NCBI RefSeq assembly: GCF_016765585.1
Contig: NZ_JAESWC010000014.1
Span: forward strand, 124,001 to 188,000
Length of the DNA: 64,000 bases
From: Clostridium rhizosphaerae
GTDB taxonomy: Bacteria > Bacillota > Clostridia > Clostridiales > Clostridiaceae
Direction: 5' to 3'
Below the pieces are notes generated by a model, which saw only the letters and a program-made list of their open reading frames with translations, did not search any database and was not told the origin of the DNA. The position numbers and the translations under genes are program-made. Below are positions 57,155 to 64,000 of the stretch, in pieces (the stretch's first letter is position 1; each line of letters opens with the position of its first letter).

Positions 57155-57367
57155 ATGCCAACAAAGAAAACAGATAATAAGGACGATAGAATCTTATCTA
57201 CACCTTCAGTTACAGGCTCGCACGCTACCTCTGAGAGCTCAAACTTAACAATCAGCTCCGGGCATGTGGAAGCAGACAACAAATCTTTCTTTTTAAATTT
57301 TGATAATGTAAAAAACCCTATCCCTACAGATACAACTATGAACTTAAAGCCCGATAATAATAAATAG
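57155..57367 (+). CDS. Small hydrophilic, probably disordered protein, 70 aa
   Basis: I do not recognise this protein. It is rich in Ser, Thr, Asn, Asp and Lys, without cysteine, signal peptide or membrane segment. The ATG has an ideal GAGGAGG site and the gene ends in a perfect palindromic terminator, so it is clearly expressed. Small Ser/Thr-rich proteins of this sort are often sporulation products in clostridia, but nothing here proves it. Confidence 0.7.
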   Translation: MPTKKTDNKDDRILSTPSVTGSHATSESSNLTISSGHVEADNKSFFLNFDNVKNPIPTDTTMNLKPDNNK

Positions 57368-57368
57368 T

Positions 57369-57395
57369 AAAGGCACTGCAGCTGCAGTGCCCTTT
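57369..57395. terminator. Bidirectional terminator
   Basis: Perfect palindrome GGCACTGCAG / CTGCAGTGCC with flanking AAA and TTT, between the small gene and amj. Confidence 0.85.
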
Positions 57396-57396
57396 G

Positions 57397-58194
57397 TTAT
57401 CTATAATATAAAGCTAATAACTTAGCAGATGGTATTAATAAAAGCTGTCCTAGCAGAGTTCCTATAAGCTTAGTTCCTATAAGCAGAATAACTAAAGCTT
57501 TTACATCTCCATATTCTCTTTTACCTCTATAAACCTCATCTGTTATTATAGCAGCCTTGGGGTCTATAAATAATGTTAAGAAAATACTTGCTACACCATT
57601 TATCATACCTGAGGAAGCTGATATTGCAAGCCTCTTGTCTGGAACATATATTGCTGCATAATATGCTGCTAAAACACCTATAGTATATATTCCTGTAATT
57701 AAAGTATTTAATATCAGAAGCCTTTTCGGAATGTCCTTAAATCTTAGCTGGCTTATCATAGATTTTTTAGGTCTTATTGTGCTTTTAGCAATACGTTTTA
57801 TGTTTCCTATACTTAAAGATTGTATAACTAAACTTGGCACTGAGCCAGTCTCCTCAAGTTTTGAAACCCCCTTAGAAAAAATTTGAAGAAAGCTTGGTAT
57901 TGCAATAATTCCCAAGATAGTTCCAAGCGTAGTCGCAAATATCACCTGTCTTGTTTCAAAAATAGGGTTATAATTTTGTTTTATACTATTATCAATCAGT
58001 GATCCAATTAAAGGACCCTGAAACATATTTGCAGTTCTAGCCACTAAAACTATAAGATTAAACATAGAAGTTGATAATGCAAAGTTTCCATGCTTTACAG
58101 AATTCAATCTTACAGAATATGAAATAGTGTCGACAATATGTATTACTACTGTAAGTATAAATAGTTTAAAAATCAAGCTGTTTCCTATAATCAT
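57397..58194 (-). CDS. amj: Alternate lipid II flippase Amj (DUF2837)
   Basis: The 265-residue membrane protein has about seven helices and matches Amj/DUF2837: 'IVDTISYSVRLNSVKHGNFA' at the N terminus, 'ANMFQGPLIGSLIDN', and 'FIDPKAAIITDEVYRGKR' late. Amj moves lipid II across the membrane when MurJ is missing or blocked (shown in Bacillus). Its start lies 29 bases inside the end of the upstream phosphoesterase gene, so the two are translationally coupled. Confidence 0.9.
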   Translation of the reverse strand: MIIGNSLIFKLFILTVVIHIVDTISYSVRLNSVKHGNFALSTSMFNLIVLVARTANMFQGPLIGSLIDNSIKQNYNPIFETRQVIFATTLGTILGIIAIPSFLQIFSKGVSKLEETGSVPSLVIQSLSIGNIKRIAKSTIRPKKSMISQLRFKDIPKRLLILNTLITGIYTIGVLAAYYAAIYVPDKRLAISASSGMINGVASIFLTLFIDPKAAIITDEVYRGKREYGDVKALVILLIGTKLIGTLLGQLLLIPSAKLLALYYR

Positions 58195-58999
58195 TAGTAT
58201 CTCCTTTATTTTCTATATCGATAAGACTAATTTGACTCCTATTACAAAGCCTTATAGGTAGTCTTGTTGTTCCTACACCGCTGTCTATATAAAGTAAGCT
58301 CTTTTCTCCTATTTCATAAATTCCTTTATTATACTTTGGCTTGAAGCCTTGATCCGGAGCTATAAGTGCCCCAATTATAGGAATTCTTATTTGACCGCCG
58401 TGAGTATGCCCGCAGAGAATTAGGTCGCAAGGCATGTTTTTATAATGTTTTACTATATCCGGCTTATGGCAAAGCAATATTGTATATAAATCTTCATTAA
58501 TATTACTTACTGTCTTCTCCAAGTTTCCCTTTTTACTTGAAGAATAATCTATCCCGCAAATATTTATTTTCTTATTTCCTATTATTAAGCTTTCATTATT
58601 ATTCAGCAGAACCTTTACTCTTCTTCTTTCAAGCTCCTCTAGAAAACTATCCATATTTCCGCTTTTTAGCTCATGGTTTCCCGGAACATAATACACATTT
58701 TTATTAAAAGTTATCAACAGTTCCACAAAGTTATAAACATTACTATAATCCTTTGTTCTTTTATCTATCAAGTCTCCCGTTATAACAATAATATCAGGCT
58801 TTATATGACTTATAAGCTTTAATATCCTTTTATTATGTTTAAAATTATGATAATCCGTTATTTGAACAATCTTTAAGCCTTGCTCCGGCAGCTGCTTTTT
58901 CGTTTTTAACCTTACCCTGTTAATCTTAGTAAAATTAGTCTCAAAATATATATCTATAATAGTTAAAATAATTAAAGCTCCTAAAATTTTTATAAACAT
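58166..58999 (-). CDS. Membrane-anchored metallophosphoesterase (YkuE/YaeI-like)
   Basis: The 277-residue protein has an N-terminal anchor (about 3-20) and a calcineurin-like domain with 'VQITDYHNFK' (slightly unusual DYHN for DxH), 'VITGDLID', 'VPGNHE', 'LLCHKPD' and 'LCGHTHGGQIRIP'. Related proteins are thought to act on membrane lipid phosphates. The overlap with amj suggests a joint role in lipid-linked precursor handling. Confidence 0.87.
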   Translation of the reverse strand: MFIKILGALIILTIIDIYFETNFTKINRVRLKTKKQLPEQGLKIVQITDYHNFKHNKRILKLISHIKPDIIVITGDLIDKRTKDYSNVYNFVELLITFNKNVYYVPGNHELKSGNMDSFLEELERRRVKVLLNNNESLIIGNKKINICGIDYSSSKKGNLEKTVSNINEDLYTILLCHKPDIVKHYKNMPCDLILCGHTHGGQIRIPIIGALIAPDQGFKPKYNKGIYEIGEKSLLYIDSGVGTTRLPIRLCNRSQISLIDIENKGDTNDYRKQLDF

Positions 59000-59072
59000 T
59001 AAACTCTCCTTTTATTTTTATTACTATTATAAACCATTATATGGCATATTTGTACATAAAGTTAATTTAAAA

Positions 59073-59095
59073 ATGTGAAGTGAATTACTTCACAT
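59073..59095. promoter_or_regulatory. Operator-like dyad between phosphoesterase and MBL genes
   Basis: Perfect 9-bp inverted repeat ATGTGAAGT / ACTTCACAT around GAATT, 75 bases from the phosphoesterase start in the divergent region. No T-run follows, so it is more likely a protein-binding site than a terminator. Confidence 0.5.
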
Positions 59096-59281
59096 GAAGA
59101 TTTGCTGGAAGCTTTTAAACTTTAAAGATGTAAAATAGATAATTAAAGTATTTTTCCAATATAAAAAGCATGTTAATTTTAAATAATTAATTAAAGGCTC
59201 AAATCCAATACTTCCAAAAACATATAATAAAATTTTAATGGATAAACTAAATTTGAATCTGATTATGAAAGGAAGATTTAT

Positions 59282-60082
59282 ATGAGCAAAGATATTCTTG
59301 GCCAGCAGACTTTAAGAGATGTAATATGTCTTCAGGTTCTTATAGCAAATGTATGTTTTATAGGAAAGCCTGGACTTGATGACTGGGTACTTGTCGATGC
59401 CGGAGTCTCCGGTACGTTAAATAGAATAGTTGATGCAGCTTCTGAGTATTATGGAAAAGGAAATGCTCCAAAAGCTATAATTCTTACTCATGGGCATTTT
59501 GACCATGTAGGTGTTCTCGATAAGCTTTTAGAAATATGGAAGGTTCCTGTATATGCGCACAAATTAGAAATGCCTTATTTAACCGGACAGAAGGACTATC
59601 CACCTGCTGATCCAACTGTTGGAGGAGGCTTAATGTCTTTAGTTTCTCCACTTTATCCTCATAAAGGTATAAACTTAGGAGATAAAGTTAAGGCTTTGCC
59701 TGATGACGGGAACATTCCGTTTTTGAAGGATTGGAAATACATTCATACTCCCGGACATACACCAGGTCACATTTCTCTCTTTAGAGAGTCTGACGGCGTT
59801 CTAATAGCTGGTGATGCTTTTATTACAGTTAACCAGGAGTCTGCCACCGCAGTACTTACTCAAGAAAAAGAGGTTAATGGGCCACCATCATATTTTACCC
59901 CTGATTGGGAAGAAGCCAAAAAATCTGTGCAAAAGCTTGCGGCATTAAAGCCTTCCTTAGTTATTACAGGTCACGGTCTTCCCCTAAGCGGAAGCAAGCT
60001 TACTAATGAACTTCAAAGACTTGCTGATAATTTTGATGAATTAGCTGTCCCTGACCATGGAAGGTATGTGAAAAATAAGTAG
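59282..60082 (+). CDS. MBL-fold metallo-hydrolase
   Basis: The 266-residue protein has the metal-binding motif 'THGHFDHVG', 'HTPGHTPGHIS' and 'AGDAFITVN' of the metallo-beta-lactamase superfamily. Such proteins include glyoxalase II, lactonases and many uncharacterised hydrolases; nothing selects one. AAAGGAAG precedes the ATG. Its stop codon abuts the second composite repeat. Confidence 0.87.
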   Translation: MSKDILGQQTLRDVICLQVLIANVCFIGKPGLDDWVLVDAGVSGTLNRIVDAASEYYGKGNAPKAIILTHGHFDHVGVLDKLLEIWKVPVYAHKLEMPYLTGQKDYPPADPTVGGGLMSLVSPLYPHKGINLGDKVKALPDDGNIPFLKDWKYIHTPGHTPGHISLFRESDGVLIAGDAFITVNQESATAVLTQEKEVNGPPSYFTPDWEEAKKSVQKLAALKPSLVITGHGLPLSGSKLTNELQRLADNFDELAVPDHGRYVKNK

Positions 60083-60935
60083 AGGACGCAGTAAAGTTAT
60101 CGCAGGCTGGCGAGTAAAGACCTTAGAGCTTTGTGCAGAAAATAATATTTTACTTTATGATTCCTTTGCGTATGTTCTAAGGCTTGCAATGCTAAAAAGC
60201 TAAGAGTCTCTAGGAATTCGCTTGACTTCTTGTTTCTTTAATAGCCACAGGCTTCAAAATATCTTTAGTAAACTTAAAATACTTTTAGATTGCTCAAAAG
60301 AGAGACTCTAAGCTTTTCAGTATTGCTTCGCCAAGAACATGGGCAAAGTTATCAATCAAATTAAAATATTATTTTCTACACCTGCTCTCAGTCTTTACAT
60401 CACAGCCTATGTAACTTTTGTACGTAATTATAATTATCTATCTATAAGACTCAATCAATGATTGTCTCGTATTTATAATTTTTAATATTTGGCGCTTTTT
60501 AATAATAGTGTTGATATAAACATGTTCTTTAATATTGTAGAAAGCAAATCTACTGCAAACCAGCATGGCTCAAGTAAATATTTAAATAGATATATATTTG
60601 AATATTTTATAGGCTTGCTTTAGAGTCTGTAGGGCAGTGTGGAAAATAATATATAAGATTAATTGAGTACCTTGCCCATGTTCTTGGTGAAGTGAAGTCA
60701 TAAAACTTAGAGCCTCTCTTCTGAGCCAACATAATGTAAAATATGATATAAAGAGTTTATTATAGAAACTTCACTTTAAAGATACCAAGAGTTAAAGCGA
60801 ATTTCTAGAGGCTCTTGGTTTTATGGCTTCACGAACCTTAGAACATCCGCAAGGTAATCACTAAGATTATGTATTATTTTCTACGCAAAGCCCTGCTGAC
60901 TTTAAAGCAAAGCCTGCAAACATTTAGTTCGTAAT
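60083..60935. repeat. Composite repeat, copy 2 (inverted relative to copy 1)
   Basis: About 853 bp between the convergent MBL and serS stop codons. Read on the minus strand it repeats 51572-52490 in order: palindrome A (60935-60609), a spacer of about 180 bp that shares AAATATTTA, GATTT, AAAGAACATG and CACTATTATTA blocks, and palindrome B (60428-60083). The spacer is less conserved than the palindromes. It lies 4 bases from the serS stop codon. Confidence 0.9.
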
Positions 60936-60939
60936 TTTA

Positions 60940-62208
60940 TTAAAGCCTATCTCTTCCCACCCATTTTCTCAAAACTTCAGGAACAATTATGCTTCCATCT
61001 TCCTGCTGGTACTGCTCCATAATTGCAGGGAATAATCTGCTTGTTGCAAGCCCTGAAGCATTTAGTGTGTTTACATACTCTGTCTTTTTGCTTCCCTCTC
61101 TTTTGAATCTGATCATTCCTCTTCTTGCCTGATAATCTCTTGCGTTTGAAGCTGAGCTTACTTCCTTGTAATCATTCATGCTCGGAATCCAGATTTCTAT
61201 ATCATAGGTTTTAGCCATTGAAGCGCTTGCATCTTTCGCAGCAAGTTTTGTAACCCTATAGTGCAGACCTAGGCCTTGAACAAGCCTTTCTGCTTTTCCT
61301 ATAAGTTCTTCTAAAGCTGCATTTGAATCTTCAGGCTTTGTATATTGAAACATTTCAACTTTGTTAAATTGATGTCCCCTAATCATTCCTCTTTCAGAAG
61401 CTCTATGGCTTCCTGCCTCAACTCTATAGCATGGAGTATAAGAAAAATACTTCCTTGGAAGGTCTTCTTCCTTCAAGATTTCATCTCTGTGAAGATTTAT
61501 TAAAGCAGTCTCAGAGGTTGGAAGCATAAAGCTGTAATTATCCTCCTCACCTTTTACTATATACACTTCGTCAGCAAACTTAGGGAACTGGCCTGCCGTA
61601 AGTCCGCATTGATAATTAAGGATATGAGGTGGAAGAATAAACTGGTAGCCGTCCTTAATATGCTCTTCGATAAAATAATTTAAAAGCGCCCATTCAAGTA
61701 TTGCACCATTGCCTTTATAAATCCAGAAGCCATTGCCGCCAAGCTTTACGCCTCTTTCGTAATCAATAAGATCATTAAGCTTAACAAGATCCATATGATC
61801 TTTTGGTTTAAAATTAAACTCAGGTTTTTTGCCCCATTCTCTTACACCCTTATTATTTTCTTTTCCTCCTGGAAGAATATCTTCATCAGGCATATTAGGG
61901 AGCTTCTCTATGGAAGTCTTGATTTTTTCCTCAATAGCTGTCAGCTTGTTATCCAATTCCTTTATTGTAGTAGCTAATTCCTTCATTTCCTGAAAGTTAT
62001 CTTCAACATCTTTCCCCTGTCTCTTTAACTGAGCTATTTCCTTTGACAAAGTATTTCTCTTGCTTTGAAGTGTCTCAACTTTAACTAAAAGCTCTCTTCT
62101 TTCCTTATCCAGCTCTAATATTTCTGTAAAATCAACCTCATCCATACGCTTTAGAAGCGCTGCCTTTACTTTTTCAGGGTTTTCTCTAATTAAATTTAAA
62201 TCTAACAT
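60940..62208 (-). CDS. serS: Seryl-tRNA synthetase
   Basis: The 422-residue class II synthetase has an N-terminal antiparallel coiled-coil arm (about 30-105), motif 2 around 'PCYRVEAGSHRASERGMIRG' and motif 3 'NASGLATSRLFPAIMEQ'. It charges tRNA-Ser with serine. ATAGGAGG precedes the ATG, and a T-box leader controls the gene. Confidence 0.97.
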   Translation of the reverse strand: MLDLNLIRENPEKVKAALLKRMDEVDFTEILELDKERRELLVKVETLQSKRNTLSKEIAQLKRQGKDVEDNFQEMKELATTIKELDNKLTAIEEKIKTSIEKLPNMPDEDILPGGKENNKGVREWGKKPEFNFKPKDHMDLVKLNDLIDYERGVKLGGNGFWIYKGNGAILEWALLNYFIEEHIKDGYQFILPPHILNYQCGLTAGQFPKFADEVYIVKGEEDNYSFMLPTSETALINLHRDEILKEEDLPRKYFSYTPCYRVEAGSHRASERGMIRGHQFNKVEMFQYTKPEDSNAALEELIGKAERLVQGLGLHYRVTKLAAKDASASMAKTYDIEIWIPSMNDYKEVSSASNARDYQARRGMIRFKREGSKKTEYVNTLNASGLATSRLFPAIMEQYQQEDGSIIVPEVLRKWVGRDRL

Positions 62209-62259
62209 ATCTATTTAGCCTCCTATAATCAATTTACCTTTATAAACTTACTGCAAAAT

Positions 62260-62490
62260 AAAAACTTCCGCCTCTGTATAAAAACAGAGACGGAAGTATA
62301 TCCGCGTTGCCACTCTCATTGTCAAATAAAAATTTGACCTCTCAACAGTGCTTTAAAGGGCACAAACCATTGACTTTTCGTCTAAGTTCAAGAAGTGGAT
62401 TGACTATTTCCTGCATCGGTTTTCACCAACCACCGACTCTCTTAAGCAGTTCTTAAGTCTTAGCTTCCATCATAACCTTATATATTTATT
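62260..62490 (-). promoter_or_regulatory. T-box leader of serS
   Basis: On the minus strand a long stem I region is followed by the T-box core GAGAGTGGCAACGCGG (about 62316-62300, close to the AGGGTGGNACCGCG consensus). A terminator CTTCCGTCTCTGT / ACAGAGGCGGAAG (62296-62265) with T5 follows. Uncharged tRNA-Ser should bind and favour the antiterminator. I did not fix the specifier codon; a Ser codon is expected from the gene. Confidence 0.92.
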
Positions 62491-62563
62491 AAACACTAGT
62501 ATTTATATTATCATAGATTTTAACACTTATTTTGTGCAAAGTAAACACAAAATATTCAAAATC

Positions 62564-63046
62564 TTATTCTAAAATCATTAAATGAAACTTTGATACAGTT
62601 ATTCCTTTTGCTCTGTCAAAGCTCATTTTTCTCTTAAAGCCTGATTTTTCATATAATCTTATTGCTCTTTTATTAAAATCAGCTACTGTTAATCTAATGT
62701 TATCAGTTGAATACATTGCTTTAGCAAATTGTATTCCGCTGCTTAAAAACTTTTCTCCTAATCCTTTTCCACATAAATCTGGTCTCATGCCAAGCCCTAT
62801 ATCAACATAATCATCATCTTTATATACCAAGTGCTGATTTCCGGCAGGCACCTGTGCAGCTTTTCCAAAACAATAGAATCCAATAATCTTCCCCTCTTCA
62901 TCAGTTACTGAATAATAGTCTCCACTCATAAATTCATCTATACACTCTAAGCTTCCATCCATACTATATATAGAGTATGGCTCTTCATATTCCCAAGTGG
63001 AGATTTTAACAGCTGCAGATTCGTCCATCTTTTTAATAAAAAACAT
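62564..63046 (-). CDS. GNAT-family N-acetyltransferase
   Basis: The 160-residue protein has the GNAT acetyl-CoA motif 'GLGMRPDLCGKGLGEKFLSS' and 'ADFNKRAIRLYEKSGFKRK'. The substrate is unknown. AGGGGGCG precedes the ATG. It lies downstream of the P-loop kinase gene on the same strand with 95 bases between, so co-transcription is possible. Confidence 0.88.
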   Translation of the reverse strand: MFFIKKMDESAAVKISTWEYEEPYSIYSMDGSLECIDEFMSGDYYSVTDEEGKIIGFYCFGKAAQVPAGNQHLVYKDDDYVDIGLGMRPDLCGKGLGEKFLSSGIQFAKAMYSTDNIRLTVADFNKRAIRLYEKSGFKRKMSFDRAKGITVSKFHLMILE

Positions 63047-63141
63047 AGTTTCGCCCCCTATTATCTACATTTGTAGAACCCTTAACTACCTTTTTATATT
63101 TATGATTTGTTCAACCCTCTTATTACGATTATCGTATATCA

Positions 63142-63990
63142 TCACAACTCATTCCCCAGAAACTTTTCAATTTTATTGTAGCAATTCTCCCAGTTGTAGC
63201 CGGAATTATCTAATATTAATTTATCTATAGATAACTTTTCTAGAAGTTCAAGTTCTACACTTCTTCTATCCTCAAAAAACTTCACAGTACCATCAAATCC
63301 ATTTAAATCATGCTTTTCCCCATAAGCCTGATTACAAATATATTCTATAACAAAATTAATCCAGCCTTTATCTCTAATCTCCGCTACTCTTTTAATAGTT
63401 TCCCTTACACTTTCTTGATAATAATAAATAAGCTTAGGATTCAATTTATTAATTATATTTTCGATTTGAAGCACATGACTCATAATATATTCCTTAGCAG
63501 TACAATGTCTTGCCATCATTACAACTAAAGGATTTTGTATGAAACAGCACTCAAATATATATACTTTATCTTCCTTGCTTGCTCTTTCTGCAAATTCATT
63601 CCACCTTTTAAGTGTAAGTTCATGATATCTCTCTAAAGATAAACCATCACACACATCAAACTTAATAATTTCATTATATAGATCTTCCGAAAGTTCATTG
63701 CCCCTCTCATTTTTAATTTTACCATAATGTATAAAGATATTATTATCTTTCTTTATTACACTGCTTTCTAATATAGGCTTAAATCTTTCGTATTTTAAAA
63801 GCAACAGCTCATACTCAGCTTTACTCAAACAAGCTACTGCTTCAAAATCTGCAGGATGTTCTAAATTGCCTTCACTATACAATTCATTATCTATACCTTC
63901 CTTATCCAGCAGTTTTTTAATAAATTCAGCCGTTGTAGTTTTACCTGAACCAGGTATTCCCTCTACTATAATCAATTTAGTTTTTGTCAT
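63142..63990 (-). CDS. P-loop nucleotide kinase-like protein
   Basis: The 282-residue protein starts with Walker A 'VEGIPGSGKTTTAEFI' and has a lid-like helical region typical of the thymidylate/deoxynucleoside kinase fold, but no family signature I can name. 'IFECCFIQNPLVVMMARH' resembles the region after Walker B in clostridial P-loop proteins annotated as hypothetical. A kinase role is inferred only. Complete at the window edge. Confidence 0.7.
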   Translation of the reverse strand: MTKTKLIIVEGIPGSGKTTTAEFIKKLLDKEGIDNELYSEGNLEHPADFEAVACLSKAEYELLLLKYERFKPILESSVIKKDNNIFIHYGKIKNERGNELSEDLYNEIIKFDVCDGLSLERYHELTLKRWNEFAERASKEDKVYIFECCFIQNPLVVMMARHCTAKEYIMSHVLQIENIINKLNPKLIYYYQESVRETIKRVAEIRDKGWINFVIEYICNQAYGEKHDLNGFDGTVKFFEDRRSVELELLEKLSIDKLILDNSGYNWENCYNKIEKFLGNEL

Positions 63991-64000
63991 ATAAAATCCT

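Noticed and set aside
51572-60935. Composite transposon carrying the 8 kb block
   Set aside because: Neither flanking repeat contains a transposase frame; the block holds ordinary chromosomal genes with normal codon use.

Overview
The window is a 64 kb piece of a low-GC Gram-positive chromosome. Gene content points to an anaerobic Clostridium-like member of the Clostridia: an electron-bifurcating type [FeFe] hydrogenase, DnaD/DnaC primosome genes, a T-box in front of serS, GlpP-controlled glycerol genes, many AGGAGG-type ribosome sites and TTG/GTG starts. I cannot name a species. There is no rRNA, CRISPR array, prophage or recognisable transposase.

Layout. 0-14 kb: cut-off PAS sensor, DUF523/DUF1722 protein, YhaM-type exonuclease, sulfurtransferase, chemotaxis receptor, diguanylate cyclase, two small zinc-ribbon proteins, EcsC-family protein, subtilase, ferritin, DUF2935 protein. 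14-21 kb: M23/G5 cell-wall peptidase, dnaD-dnaC pair, four-gene membrane glycosylation operon, seven-gene tRNA operon. 22-33 kb: oxidoreductase, hybrid-sensor-like histidine kinase, acyl-ACP thioesterase, PAP2 phosphatase, lipoprotein deacetylase, AraC regulator, MurE, DEAD-box helicase. 33-39 kb: glycerol regulon (GlpP, GlpK, three-subunit glycerol-3-phosphate oxidising system). 39-41 kb: PadR-DUF1700-DUF4097. 41-50 kb: DUF1858 protein, EamA exporter, HydC-HydB-HydA hydrogenase, NhaC antiporter, secreted GH18 protein. 50-64 kb: DegV, HAD phosphatase, MFS and MATE exporters, DUF975, alternate lipid II flippase Amj with a phosphoesterase, MBL hydrolase, SerS with T-box, GNAT, P-loop kinase.

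Two non-coding systems stand out. First, a family of structured leader modules lies directly upstream of four unrelated genes or operons between 41.4 and 49.0 kb (DUF1858, EamA, hydC, GH18). Each module has a hairpin with a TAAAT-like loop, a second stem whose sequence changes while pairing is kept, a conserved CAGTGTTTCGA-like block, and the Shine-Dalgarno sequence itself. Modules occur singly, in tandem, and once nested inside another. This looks like a cis-acting RNA, or a mobile repeat that donates a ribosome site; I do not recognise it as a named family.

Second, long imperfect palindromes of 235-350 bp fall into two sequence families and sit right against stop codons, mostly between convergent genes. 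Two of them are joined into a composite repeat of about 0.9 kb that occurs twice in opposite orientation and brackets an 8 kb block, which could therefore invert. Duplicated GlpP-type leader elements, several operator-like dyads, one probable ATT-initiated gene and one frameshifted gene are also described.
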